A stretch of DNA of 64,000 nt from Ciona savignyi (taxonomy: Eukaryota > Chordata > Ascidiacea > Phlebobranchia > Cionidae). Each line of letters begins with the position of its first letter. Within the stretch, counting starts at the first letter, position 1. The translations under genes and the position numbers were made by a program. The stretch is from positions 957,188 through 1,021,187 of the forward strand of contig CH003403.1 in NCBI GenBank assembly GCA_000149265.1. The letters run 5' to 3'. The notes under the pieces are model-generated. The model was not told where the DNA came from. It worked only from the letters and a program-made list of their open reading frames with translations, and searched no databases. Of the stretch, positions 55,051 to 64,000 are shown in pieces.

Positions 55051-55696
55051 GAAACCTGTCTGAGCGCGGCTTGCGCATATTTCCAGCGCAATCTACATTG
55101 CAACTGAAATGCATACCTTTGGGTGTCTTTAATTAAAATCAACCTTTAATTCGTTCAAATTGATAATTTGTCTGTGATTTCATAAACGCCGGTGGAGTGA
55201 AATCGGTCAGTCCGTTTGTAAACCCGGCAGATGAAGAAATGCACGGCGTAGTTTAGTAGAAGATTATGTTTGTTATTGTTGTAGCTGGAAATGCGATGTA
55301 AATTTGGTAAAATTGCGTTACTTTGGAAATCATACTTAATGCTGCAAAACCTTATATTAAGCGTTGCTTAGACATCTTCGCGTGTTAAATTTAAAATTTC
55401 AAATAAATTGCCTTCATCATTCGAAGATAAAATTCCTTTCCTATGAATCCTATTAGCGTAATACTAGATACGCATCATTGTAATTTGATTTTAAACCACA
55501 TTTCGAGAGATATCGCGACCCGTCATGTATTAATAGCAGGATCGATCTAATAGAAGATAAATTAGGAGCAAAGGTTGACCCTTTGCTCGAGAAGGATGGA
55601 ATTTAAATGAGCGTTTCCTTGTAATCTATATGCAAATCTGCCATGAGATGACTTAGCGATTTCCATAACACGACGTTTTTACGAACTAAAAACCCT

Positions 55697-56110
55697 GTAC
55701 GGTCGTATGGCCGATTGGTTAACGCGACCGATACGGTTCCATGACAACTGAACCCCTTACAACTGAACCCCTTACAACCGAACCCTTACAACTGAACCCT
55801 ATACAACTGAATCCCTACAATTAAGCCCCTTACAACTGAACTCCTTTTAACTAAACCCCTTTAAACTGAACCCCTTTACAGCTGAACCCATTTCAGTTGA
55901 ACCTCTTTACAACTGAACCCTCTTTTCAGTTAAAAGGGTTCTGTTAAAAGGGGTTCAGTTGTAAAGGGGTTCAGTTGTAGGGGCTCAGTTGTAAGGGGTT
56001 CAGTTGTAAGGGGTTCAGTTGACTGGTCACCGACCGATACATATACCTACTCCTGTACAAAAACGGTCCAAGTAACGAGCCCAACATGGGTTCGAAACTT
56101 GGCTAGATAA
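55697..56110 (+). mobile_element. type B tRNA-like SINE split by foldback element 3
   Basis: Left part GTACGGTCGTATGGCCGATTGG to GCGACCGATAC (55734); right part resumes at GACCGATACATATACC (56032) and runs to CATGGGTTCGAAACTTGGCT. The 9-bp GACCGATAC is duplicated around the insert. Confidence 0.85.
55735..56031. mobile_element. foldback element 3
   Basis: 297 bp, reverse orientation to element 1: begins GGTTCCATGACAACTGAACC and ends AGTTGACTGGTCACC, the same two termini. Composed of 14-16-bp ACAACTGAACCCCTT-type units in inverted arrays. Exact 9-bp TSD GACCGATAC. Confidence 0.88.
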
Positions 56111-56156
56111 AAAAATAATAAAAACAAAACAAAAAAAACAACAACAATAAAAACCC

Positions 56157-56272
56157 TGTACGGTCGTGTGGCCGCTTGGTTAACGCGACCGATACATATG
56201 TATATATACCGACTTTTATATATAAAAAACGGTTCTAATGACGAGCCAATCATGAAACTTGGATCATATAAA
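56157..56272 (+). mobile_element. short tRNA-like SINE (type B)
   Basis: CTGTACGGTCGTGTGGCCGC, TTGGTTAACGCGACCGATAC, AAAAACGGTTCTAATGACGAG; the box B region is deleted (CAATCATGAAACTTGG). Confidence 0.75.
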
Positions 56273-56808
56273 CAACAACGATATAAACCAACCAATATTG
56301 TAGCTCGGATACGAGCATTCCGACGAACATAAAGACAATATAACACTTTTCATTTTAACACTGTTGTAATAAGTGTAGTTTAGTTATTTTTTGTCTAAAC
56401 TGGCATAACCTATAATATAATAAACGTTATGTATCGCATATAACGTTAAAATAGTCAAATAGTAAACCTCGTATTATTCAGTCATTAAAGTCAAACGATT
56501 TTTGTACTTATACCCCACACACTCTATCATGTTGTAATACATATAGTGAAGAGGAGAGTGTGAGATATTATATTTGATACTTATATACTATGTGTACGAT
56601 TTGTACTTATTAATTTTTATTAAACTATTATTCTTTGCGTTGCATTTAGCATTTTTGCATTTAACCATATTTGTTTTAAAATTTTATGTTGAAAGATTTT
56701 ATTGGTGGTCGTTTCGCTATCTTTTACTGTTGTTTCGATTAGTTAATGTGGTACCGGTATAAATAATGAGTAAATTTAGTCTTAAATAACAAAACAAAAC
56801 AAACTTAC

Positions 56809-56875
56809 AGCGCGTTTTAAGTCGCACGATAAAAGGGGAAATGTGATAAGATCTCAACAAAGCATGCCCGGCCAT
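56809..56875 (-). CDS. possible first coding exon of an unknown gene
   Basis: ATG at 56875 opens MAGHALLRSYHISPFIVRLK and ends at a good donor (CGCT|GTAAGT). The N-terminus is basic and hydroxylated, as in mitochondrial presequences. I could not find a continuing exon in phase, and the reading phase does not fit the sushi-EAR gene. Low confidence. Confidence 0.25.
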
Positions 56876-57479
56876 ACCACCAACGCTGTTATGGTGTCGT
56901 CCACCGCCTGACCTTTCTAAATCTGGACTCACACGAAACCTTCCGCTTTACTTTCAAATCGCCACAATAGCGCCTCTCGCGCACTTCTTATCAACTGATC
57001 GAGAATGTTTCATTAAGTTGATTAAAATCTGACAAATTATAACTTAAAGTTATCAACATAAATCGCCCGTATAATATTAAATAAAGGAATTATCAATAAT
57101 TAAACAGAAATAACCTCCACAGTAAACCGATCGAATTAATTCGACGCAATTACTACTTCTTATAGATTAGTATTCAGCCCATCGACCTCGTCGTCGAATT
57201 GATTATTCGATAATCCGAGCTTCGGTCAGTTCGATTCGTGTGAACCGCGGAGAGTTGAGAGCGGCGTCGCCTTTCATGTCGATACAGGATCCGTGTTTAC
57301 GCGGGGGATGGCGGATCATCAAAGGGCGCGACGAAGATTCGAACCCCTGGCTAAAGGCAGCGATTCGAGAGTGAAATAAGTTGATACGCGGTTTACCGAG
57401 CTATCGCGTGTCTTCAGCACCGAGTTCAACCAACTAGAGTGAAGTGGAGGTCACTTCCGGTGCAAACGAACCTACTAAG

Positions 57480-57680
57480 TTGGGTTAAGTACATAAGCAT
57501 GTTGCCCGTGACCGCGGTATGGAGATAACGACAACTGGCGCGCTTGTCAAGGATACGACACGTGGCGCGCTTGTAAAGGTTATGACTGCTGGGGCGCGCT
57601 TGTCAAAGACCACTGGCGCATTAAAGAGGTTACTAACTGTGGCGCGCTTGCCAAGGATACGACTCTCTGGTCTATTAGTA
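57480..57680. repeat. imperfect tandem repeat around TGGCGCGCTTG
   Basis: Five spaced copies of GGCGCGCTTGTCAAGGATAC or a variant, 28-38 bp apart. The minus strand is open through it (about 86 codons, 57485-57745) with repeated TSAPRVV-like residues, but this follows from the repeat and is not good evidence of a gene. Confidence 0.7.
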
Positions 57681-57699
57681 AAACAATAGTCTTGTGTTG

Positions 57700-58730
57700 T
57701 ACGCTGGGCTACATAGTAACTCCGGTATTTGGACACATCGTTCATGTCTAAATTGTCGATATAAATCTCATTAATAACTATCGTTTGGACGAAGCGATTA
57801 AATCTTTGAAAATATTCGCAGAGAAAAAGAAAATCCAGTTTCTTTAGTCGAAGTTTATTACAGCGAGTAGCCGATCTATCATCGCAATATAATCCTCGAT
57901 GACAAGTTTACTTCGTATATTCCTCTCTCAGATACTTAAACTTAAGCACGTATAGATGGCTCACTTCAATTACTGGCACCAAATCGAAGTGCAGAATTAC
58001 ATTTCTTGGGCAAAACGAAACTATTTCATTGGGTTCGCATACTATTATAAGCTGCCTGATATAATCAGTTATAAATTCCAAGCCTAAAATAGAAGTAAAG
58101 TAGACGCTTTATTTGTATCTAAACTACTTACGAGGCCAGATTAAGATATGATCGACAATTTAATTGTTATTCGATTGAGAAGTAATTTTCGCTAATTAAA
58201 ACGATAAACATATCCTAACGCCTGAAAGAGTAGACTAACGAAAAGTTAAACCACTGCAAACTATTGTCCAATGAGGCATTCCGTCCATAAAACATTCTCA
58301 AGGGTATTCGTTATACTCATTTTGACCCGCGTCCAAGTTCTACTTAATCTGGCAATCAGCTATTACTACAGAGGACATATCTAGATACCGACGCTTAAAT
58401 CAACGCAACTTCACACGCGACTTAATTCCCGAATTGTTTAACTTGTTTCTCTACAATGTCCATAAAAAGTATATTTTACTAGCATTTTTCGTACCAGTCC
58501 CTAATATCAGCAATTAAACACGCCATTACACAAGAACAGAAAAGGTCGGCAAAACGCAATAAATACAATAAGTCTATATAAAAATCACATATAAACATAA
58601 TTATAAGCAATGTGGCTTTTAAACCTAATAAAATGAATTATTTAACGACCAAAAACTCCTATAATTAAACCGTATTATAGATTTTATTGCTAATACTAAC
58701 AAGTCTTTAATTTTACTGAAATTTTTAACC
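57700..58730. other. gene-free AT-rich stretch
   Basis: No exon, tRNA or repeat recognised. Confidence 0.4.
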
Positions 58731-58737
58731 GCTATAG

Positions 58738-59045
58738 CAGCGTTTCTCAAACTATGGGTCGCGACCCACTGGTGGGTCGCGAAAGGAATCTTGGTGGGTC
58801 GTGAAAAGTTATAGAAAGCTCTGATTAACTATACTGGCTATTTCCTATACAAAAATCAAGGGGAAATTATCATAATTGTAACATCACACAATCTTGAATC
58901 GTGGCGTGATCTTCACCTGACCATACGTCATTGAACCTTTCGTCTCTCACACATGTTACAACAACTATATATAAAGTTAAGTGGGTCGCCATAAATTGTG
59001 GTAATTAATAGTGGGTCCCAACTCTAAAAAGTTTGAGAACCACTG
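58738..59045. mobile_element. hAT-type MITE, TIR CAGCGTTTCTCAAAC, 8-bp TSD
   Basis: Left CAGCGTTTCTCAAACTATGG with GGTCGCGACCC, right GTTTGAGAACCACTG; CGCTATAG duplicated at 58730-58737 and 59046-59053. The ends resemble the widespread animal hAT MITEs with GGGTCGCGACCC. Confidence 0.88.
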
Positions 59046-59059
59046 CGCTATAGTATTAC

Positions 59060-60240
59060 GTGTACAATGCAAAAACTTCACATGTTTGACTTGTTATGTC
59101 ATAATGTCCTTACAGCTGTGTTGTTGCGTGCTACAATGCTAAACACAACCACTGTGGTTTAACTAACCTCTCTCCGCCCTTTAAGCATTAGATCTGAACC
59201 ACTTACTTTAAAATGAGACAATTTAACCTCTAAGTAAAGTCGTCATTCAATTTTCATACAAAAAGTCTTTAAATTCCTGTACACACTGTTAATAGACTCA
59301 GCTTAAAGAAAGTCTCTACATAAAATTTCCAATTTAAGGGGAAATATTTAAAAATGTTCCGTAAAATTGCATTTTTCTGTTTAAATAAGTCACTGTTGGA
59401 AGTTAGACTAAACTAGACAGCGACACTAATTTGACGATGCGAGCTACAGACAATCAGGTAAAAGCGCCTGCTTCGGAAACAACTACAGAAAACAGCTGTC
59501 CGGTTCCCTTTGATGTCGTCACAATGCCCTCTCTTCGAATGTAATGAGAAACGCGACGTTGGATTTCACGCCATAATATCCTGCACTTTACCACCCAACA
59601 GTATGTAATCGTCGCTGATTAGTAATTAGCGTTAACAGTGATAATTTGAACAGAATTTCAAGTGTAATTTAACGGTGTATGGCCTAAGCCCGATTCTACA
59701 CGCCTCTACTTAGCAATTTTACGCTTAAGATGGTGTAAATTTCATATTTTAGAACTTAAGGCGATTGAGTGATTGTAGTTGGACAATTGTCCATGTTTGA
59801 TTAAGAACACTTTTAAACCTTTAGTTTTTTCGACATTTTTAATCATTGCTTCTCAGTTTTTTCGCTTTATAACTTTACAATTGTCATCTATTATTAGTAA
59901 ATAGTCAAATGTTTCATTTGCAAATAGTTGTAAATACAACATACACTTATACCGGACAAAAATAACCGGAGAATCCAATAACACAAGAAGTTGCTTAAAA
60001 CTGCCGAGATCCCCAAATACGATAAGTATCCTGTCATAGTTATCGCCCCATCTCTGGACTAAACCCGACGAAAAGCTACTTTAAATAAACTTTAAAGATT
60101 TGTTTTTTAAACTGTATTTGTGATTTGATGGAAGATGAGATATGGGTGGTGAGGTAGTTACAACAGGGACAAGGTATAATGAATAGAACATGAATGTGTC
60201 ATTTGTATTGTAGGGGGGAAGGTAATGCTAAAGTAATTGT
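59060..60240. other. gene-free AT-rich stretch
   Basis: No exon recognised on either strand. Confidence 0.4.
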
Positions 60241-60249
60241 CCATGGTAA

Positions 60250-60465
60250 CGCTTTTAACGAACGCCCGTGATTCAGATGTCAAAGTTATTGCAGTGTGTT
60301 GTATATAAGTTGCTGCTGTCTTAGTTTCTCCCATAAATCCACTGGGTTATGGCGATGTTAGTGAAATAAATAGACCAAAGACACAATGGATTAGCTGCAG
60401 ACCAGTGTCGATCCTTTAACCTTTGGACTGACGGGCGACGCACTAACCGACCAAGCTATTCGGAT
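60250..60465 (-). mobile_element. SINE, minus strand, diverged
   Basis: TTATTGCAGTGTGTTGTATA, CCACTGGGTTATGGCGATG, GGCGACGCACTAACCGACCA mark body and head in reverse. Confidence 0.75.
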
Positions 60466-60608
60466 GGCAGAATATCTTTTCACGCTAATGGCCGGATAAA
60501 CGTAGATATTATTGTGTTTTCAAGCCTTTTAGTTGCCCCAACCAGGCCCAGGTATAACAATAAGTAATTTGCTCAAAGACACCATTGGTACGTCATGTGT
60601 GTCTGGTT

Positions 60609-60790
60609 CAGTGATTTTCAACCTTTTTGCTGCACTGGAACCCTATGGAAACATTCTACTGACTTGAGGAACCCCTGTGCAATAATTTAATTGTCTTATG
60701 TAAAAAAGCATTTAAATTTAATGTTTATTCATTCAAAATTAAAAGTTGCGGAACCCTAAAGTTCCGCGGAACCCTAGTTAAAAACCACTG
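60609..60790. mobile_element. hAT-like MITE relic
   Basis: Left CAGTGATTTTCAACCTTTTT, right GTTAAAAACCACTG, subterminal GGAACCC motifs on both sides. Flanks are similar (GTCTGGTT and GCTGGTTG) but no exact 8-bp duplication remains. Confidence 0.65.
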
Positions 60791-60969
60791 GCTGGTTGAT
60801 CAGCTCATGTGTAGGGCGTGGGGCAAGCAACCGAGAGGTGAAGGGTTTGAAACCAGTTGGCAGCAAATTAGGTTTGCTTTTAGGCAAAGTGGAAATATAT
60901 TACCACTAACACACAGCACCGGTAGCCCAATGGCGGGAGCGAGATAGTCCTTCTCCCACCCGTGTGAAT

Positions 60970-62550
60970 ACGCTATAAGTATTTCACATCGACAGCATTT
61001 GCAATGCAATACATATTTAACAACTATATAATGTGGTTTGACTGGCATTTTAATGTGCATGCTGTTAGTGCTATGATCAGCAGTTTAATTTGCGGCCATT
61101 AGGCTACATGTAGTGGAGAACAATAGTGTGTCGTAAACGTTTCTACAAGTGTGTCGCAAGATTTTTGAATTTACAAGACATTTGCGATTGGTCAATTAAT
61201 AATCATAGAATAAATTGGCATTTGCAGATATTTAATTTTATTTCTAGAACAAAGTATTGCCATTGTGACCACATTTATGTCATTGTGGCGACATAGAAGG
61301 CCTGGTAACTTACCAGTATTGTGGTGTCGCAGCTGTAAAAAGTCAGAGAATCACAGTTTTAAATTAGTTTAATTTTGCCTCTTCGTTGCAGTAATGTGGA
61401 ATATAGCTTGCATATTTAAAATTCAACCAGTAAAAACTTACAGTAGTTAAAACATTTCATCAAAGGTTTAAAACAATAATATGGTGTAGGATATGTTAGG
61501 TAACAAATAAAGAACAATTATATTGTTACCGAAGAAGCGAATTAATAGACAAACTATTAAAATCCAGTATTGTACTTGTACTGAATGTCTTGTTCAGTCG
61601 GTCTTATTGGACAAACCTTTAATCTGTTGATTTCATCTTTTGCTGTGTGGTCCATGTTTAATTAACCAACAATTAGGTTTTGCGGCCGAGTCTAGTATTA
61701 CTTTGGCTTAATATTCTTTAAATTTTACCGTTTTTCTGTTTCTTTATTAACAACTTTAATACTCCTTAAAGTAAATGAATGAACCAAAACAAAAGTAATT
61801 TAATGAATTAAAAAGGTTTATTTATCAACTAAAACGTTAATAAACTAATCAACTAAAACGATATTAAATTACAGAACTAAAACGTAACCTACCAAGCTAA
61901 AATGTTATAATTTAAAAACCTAAATTCCTGCAGTAGAAACCAAACAACACCATGTATGGAATACATTTATTCAATTATGATTACGGATAAAAGATTTTTC
62001 GAAGACTGATGCCCATATACGGACACGTAAGCGAATTTAATTAGGGAAGCTATTTTGCGCAACTGCATTGTGGCTGTTACGAAACAATCACATCTATTCA
62101 TCAGAAAAGGTTGTAATATGAACAAAGGGTCATTGTTGTTGTTATAAACATCTGTGGTTAGCGAAACAGTGTCTGTGTTACTCTGGATATACGTCATACA
62201 TATAAGCACAATCCGTGTAAATTAAACCTATTTTGGGGCAAAAAACACGAAATTAAGTTAATTCTCGATATAAATTATGCTTTTAAGCGCTTTCATATTG
62301 AATTTAAACAATTGTTTACGTTATTTCCCCATGATATTAGTGGTAATTGAATGAATGTTATCCTGGTCGGATTGATTTAAATAGAATTTATAATCACATG
62401 AACTTACAGACGATATATATATCTGCTGTTTTGATTTGACAGTAGGTTTTAGAAGATTATATTTATAATAATATAACATACGCTATAACAATAATACGAT
62501 GATAATCAGATTTGGATTATCTATGTCTTTAACACGCCCGCTAGATGGCG
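60970..62550. other. gene-free AT-rich stretch
   Basis: Downstream of CAPZA on its strand; no further exon recognised. A run of AACTAAAACG-type short repeats lies at about 61825-61885. Confidence 0.4.
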
Positions 62551-62558
62551 CGCAAGCG

Positions 62559-63413
62559 TCACTTTCCGATTTCCTTCCCGATCTGATATCCGAGAATTTT
62601 GTTCCAATCGATCTTCGTGCGGGTGACCGGTAGCTGGCGCCGGAGAGCTTTGAACGTCGTGGTAGACATGGAGTTGTAATTGGCGTTAATAGCGACCTGT
62701 GACGTAATAATAAAACGAATTTATAGCTGGAGTATGATGGGCAAAACACGTTTTACTGATAATTAGCTGGTATATATTTAAAATATTTAGTTCGACAGAT
62801 TAGTCTGGTGGGTTAGTGCATTGCTATCCTCTGAAGGTTTGTGGGTGCGAAACTGGTTGCTAGCTGTTCGGTTGTGTCCTTGGGCAAGGCATTTAACAGG
62901 CATTGCCTGAACCCAGCGGATTAATGGGTTCTACCAAATTGAAGGATCGTGTGAATCATACACAACACAATGAAATAGTTCCGGTAACCCGACGGTGGGT
63001 GCGAGTTGATCTGACGATTGCCCGTATGCTAACCCCCTTGGTTTTCCCACTCACGGGGATAAACATAAATATCCTAGAGATAGGAGGTTGTCATAAGGAA
63101 AAAAACATAAAGCAGAAAATCTTGCAAATTTTTGAAAAGCAAATCTTGCAAATTTTTGAGAAACATTAAAATTGGAAGAGAAAGCTTCTAAACACCTATG
63201 AAATTACTGACAATTATGACCTTATAATTTTGGTTTTACAACATGTCACAACCTGTGTTTTAAAGCTATGTTAATTTCAATTAAGAACCGCATGAATCTT
63301 ACAATCGATCTTTTAATATAAATTGAAATTGTACGATTGATACAATTTACCTGATAATCTGATTCACACTTTGCGATCAACTTGACCAAGTCTTCGGCGA
63401 GTTGCTTTTCAGA
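62559..63413 (-). CDS. CAPZA: F-actin capping protein subunit alpha, 3' exons (partial)
   Basis: Two exons, 63413-63351 and 62696-62559, encode the last 66 residues. [20 protein letters not shown] and then [20 protein letters not shown] and [16 protein letters not shown] match the C-terminal actin-binding helix of CAPZA1/2 almost residue for residue (vertebrates end DWNKILSYKIGKE plus a few residues). The alpha/beta heterodimer caps barbed ends of actin filaments; this tail is one of its two actin-binding tentacles. Junctions: TTTTTAG|TCT, CAG|GTAAAT, CACAG|GTC, all phase 0. The upstream exons must lie beyond the right edge; I found none in 63420-64000. The intron between the two exons holds a SINE and the intron upstream holds a MITE. 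Confidence 0.95.
62795..63078 (+). mobile_element. tRNA-derived SINE, full length, in CAPZA intron
   Basis: TTAGTCTGGTGGGTTAGTGC head, GTGGGTGCGAAACTGGTTGC box B region, complete body, tail GGGATAAACATAAATATCCTA. Confidence 0.88.
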
Positions 63414-63472
63414 CTAAAAATGATAAAAAGTTTCAATTTTAAATTTTAACCAGGAGTATGTCGACTGTGGTG

Positions 63473-63690
63473 ACTCTAAATACTACAGGATTGCTTGGAG
63501 CACTTAGATTGCTATGGAAAGTAATTTTAACCCTGTCCCAAACACTAATCTCAACCCCAGAACTAACTTTAAACCTAACACTAACATTAATATCATAATC
63601 TTTATTTTAGTGAGAGAAGTTTTCTTCAATAAGGCTTTTGTAATTACGAAGTATAGTAAGCGATCCAAGCGCTCCTGTAGTATTTATAGG
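63473..63690. mobile_element. MITE of the CTCTAAATACTACAGGA family
   Basis: Ends ACTCTAAATACTACAGGATT and CTCCTGTAGTATTTATAGG; interior CAACCCCAGAACTAAC is the reverse of the other copies, so this copy is inverted. TA follows the right end. Confidence 0.8.
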
Positions 63691-63699
63691 TACCGTGCA

Positions 63700-64000
63700 G
63701 ACTGTGACAGGTGGAGAAATAAATTGGGTGCTGAATAAGGAAATGTGTGTAGTAGGAGGCGAAAAACAATTTAGTTTTAATAATTTTTTAATATTTTTTG
63801 TTTCATATTGGTGTTTTATTTTGCGTTGCTAAAACAATCGCAGTTTACTTTAGCTACTGTGATGTAATAATGACTAGGATTAAAAGTAGACAGTCATTCG
63901 GCAAACACCGGGTAATTAGACTCAAGATAACAAGATTATATCCAAATCTTAAAAACTTTCTGGTAATTCTGCTAAGTCAGTGTCTTGTACACCTACATGG
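63700..64000. other. no feature recognised
   Basis: AT-rich, presumably intron of the CAPZA gene; no exon matching the capping-protein family was seen. Confidence 0.4.

Noticed and set aside
60149..60170. TGAGGTAGTT resembles the let-7 seed
   Set aside because: The following bases do not match let-7 (TACAACAGGG) and no complementary arm is present within 100 bases on either side, so no hairpin precursor can form.
62903..63169. Frames beginning [14 protein letters not shown], also at 43030
   Set aside because: They are translations of the SINE consensus; the same peptide recurs wherever the SINE is intact.

Overview
The window looks like nuclear DNA of a sea squirt (tunicate, most likely Ciona). 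The reasons are the compact spliced genes, whose reconstructed proteins match animal families end to end; a cluster of small secreted peptides whose leader and layout resemble the Ci-MAM/Ci-PAP antimicrobial precursors; and many copies of a tRNA-derived SINE that resembles the Ciona Cics-1 type. The species call is inference. A 100-base run of N (43103-43202) followed by poly-C marks an assembly gap.

Layout. 1-2790: no gene seen. 2792-4045 (-): a C2-like protein ending in an R-SNARE motif. 5-7.5 kb: nested repeats. 7541-13767 (-): an eight-exon SLC16/monocarboxylate-transporter-like gene whose exon phases all agree (447 aa). 14-23.5 kb: mostly mobile DNA, including an 8-bp-TSD hAT element nested in another and a 336-bp tandem repeat. 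23833-24192 (+): FAM32A. 26.0-33.7 kb: four copies of a secreted peptide gene in both orientations, at different stages of decay. 34.7 kb: a pogo-like element. 36191-40306 (+): GGNBP2 followed 167 bp later by three-exon UBXN10, a candidate operon. 41191-45204 (-): NDUFB5, with a large 46-bp minisatellite in intron 1. 47610-53700 (-): a five-exon secreted protein with signal peptide, very basic segment, sushi domain and EAR/EPTP repeats. 48-56 kb: short tRNA-like SINEs, two of which are interrupted by foldback elements made of a 15-bp repeat. 57-62.5 kb: repeats and hAT relics. 62559-63413 (-): the last two exons of the F-actin capping protein alpha subunit, running off the right edge.

The recognised housekeeping genes (complex I, actin capping, spliceosome factor, UBX protein, transporter) do not form one pathway. 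The distinctive content is the peptide cluster, the sushi-EAR protein, the C2/R-SNARE protein and several unusual repeats. Gene models were joined by hand from splice signals, reading phase and recalled family sequence; no alignment or database search was run.
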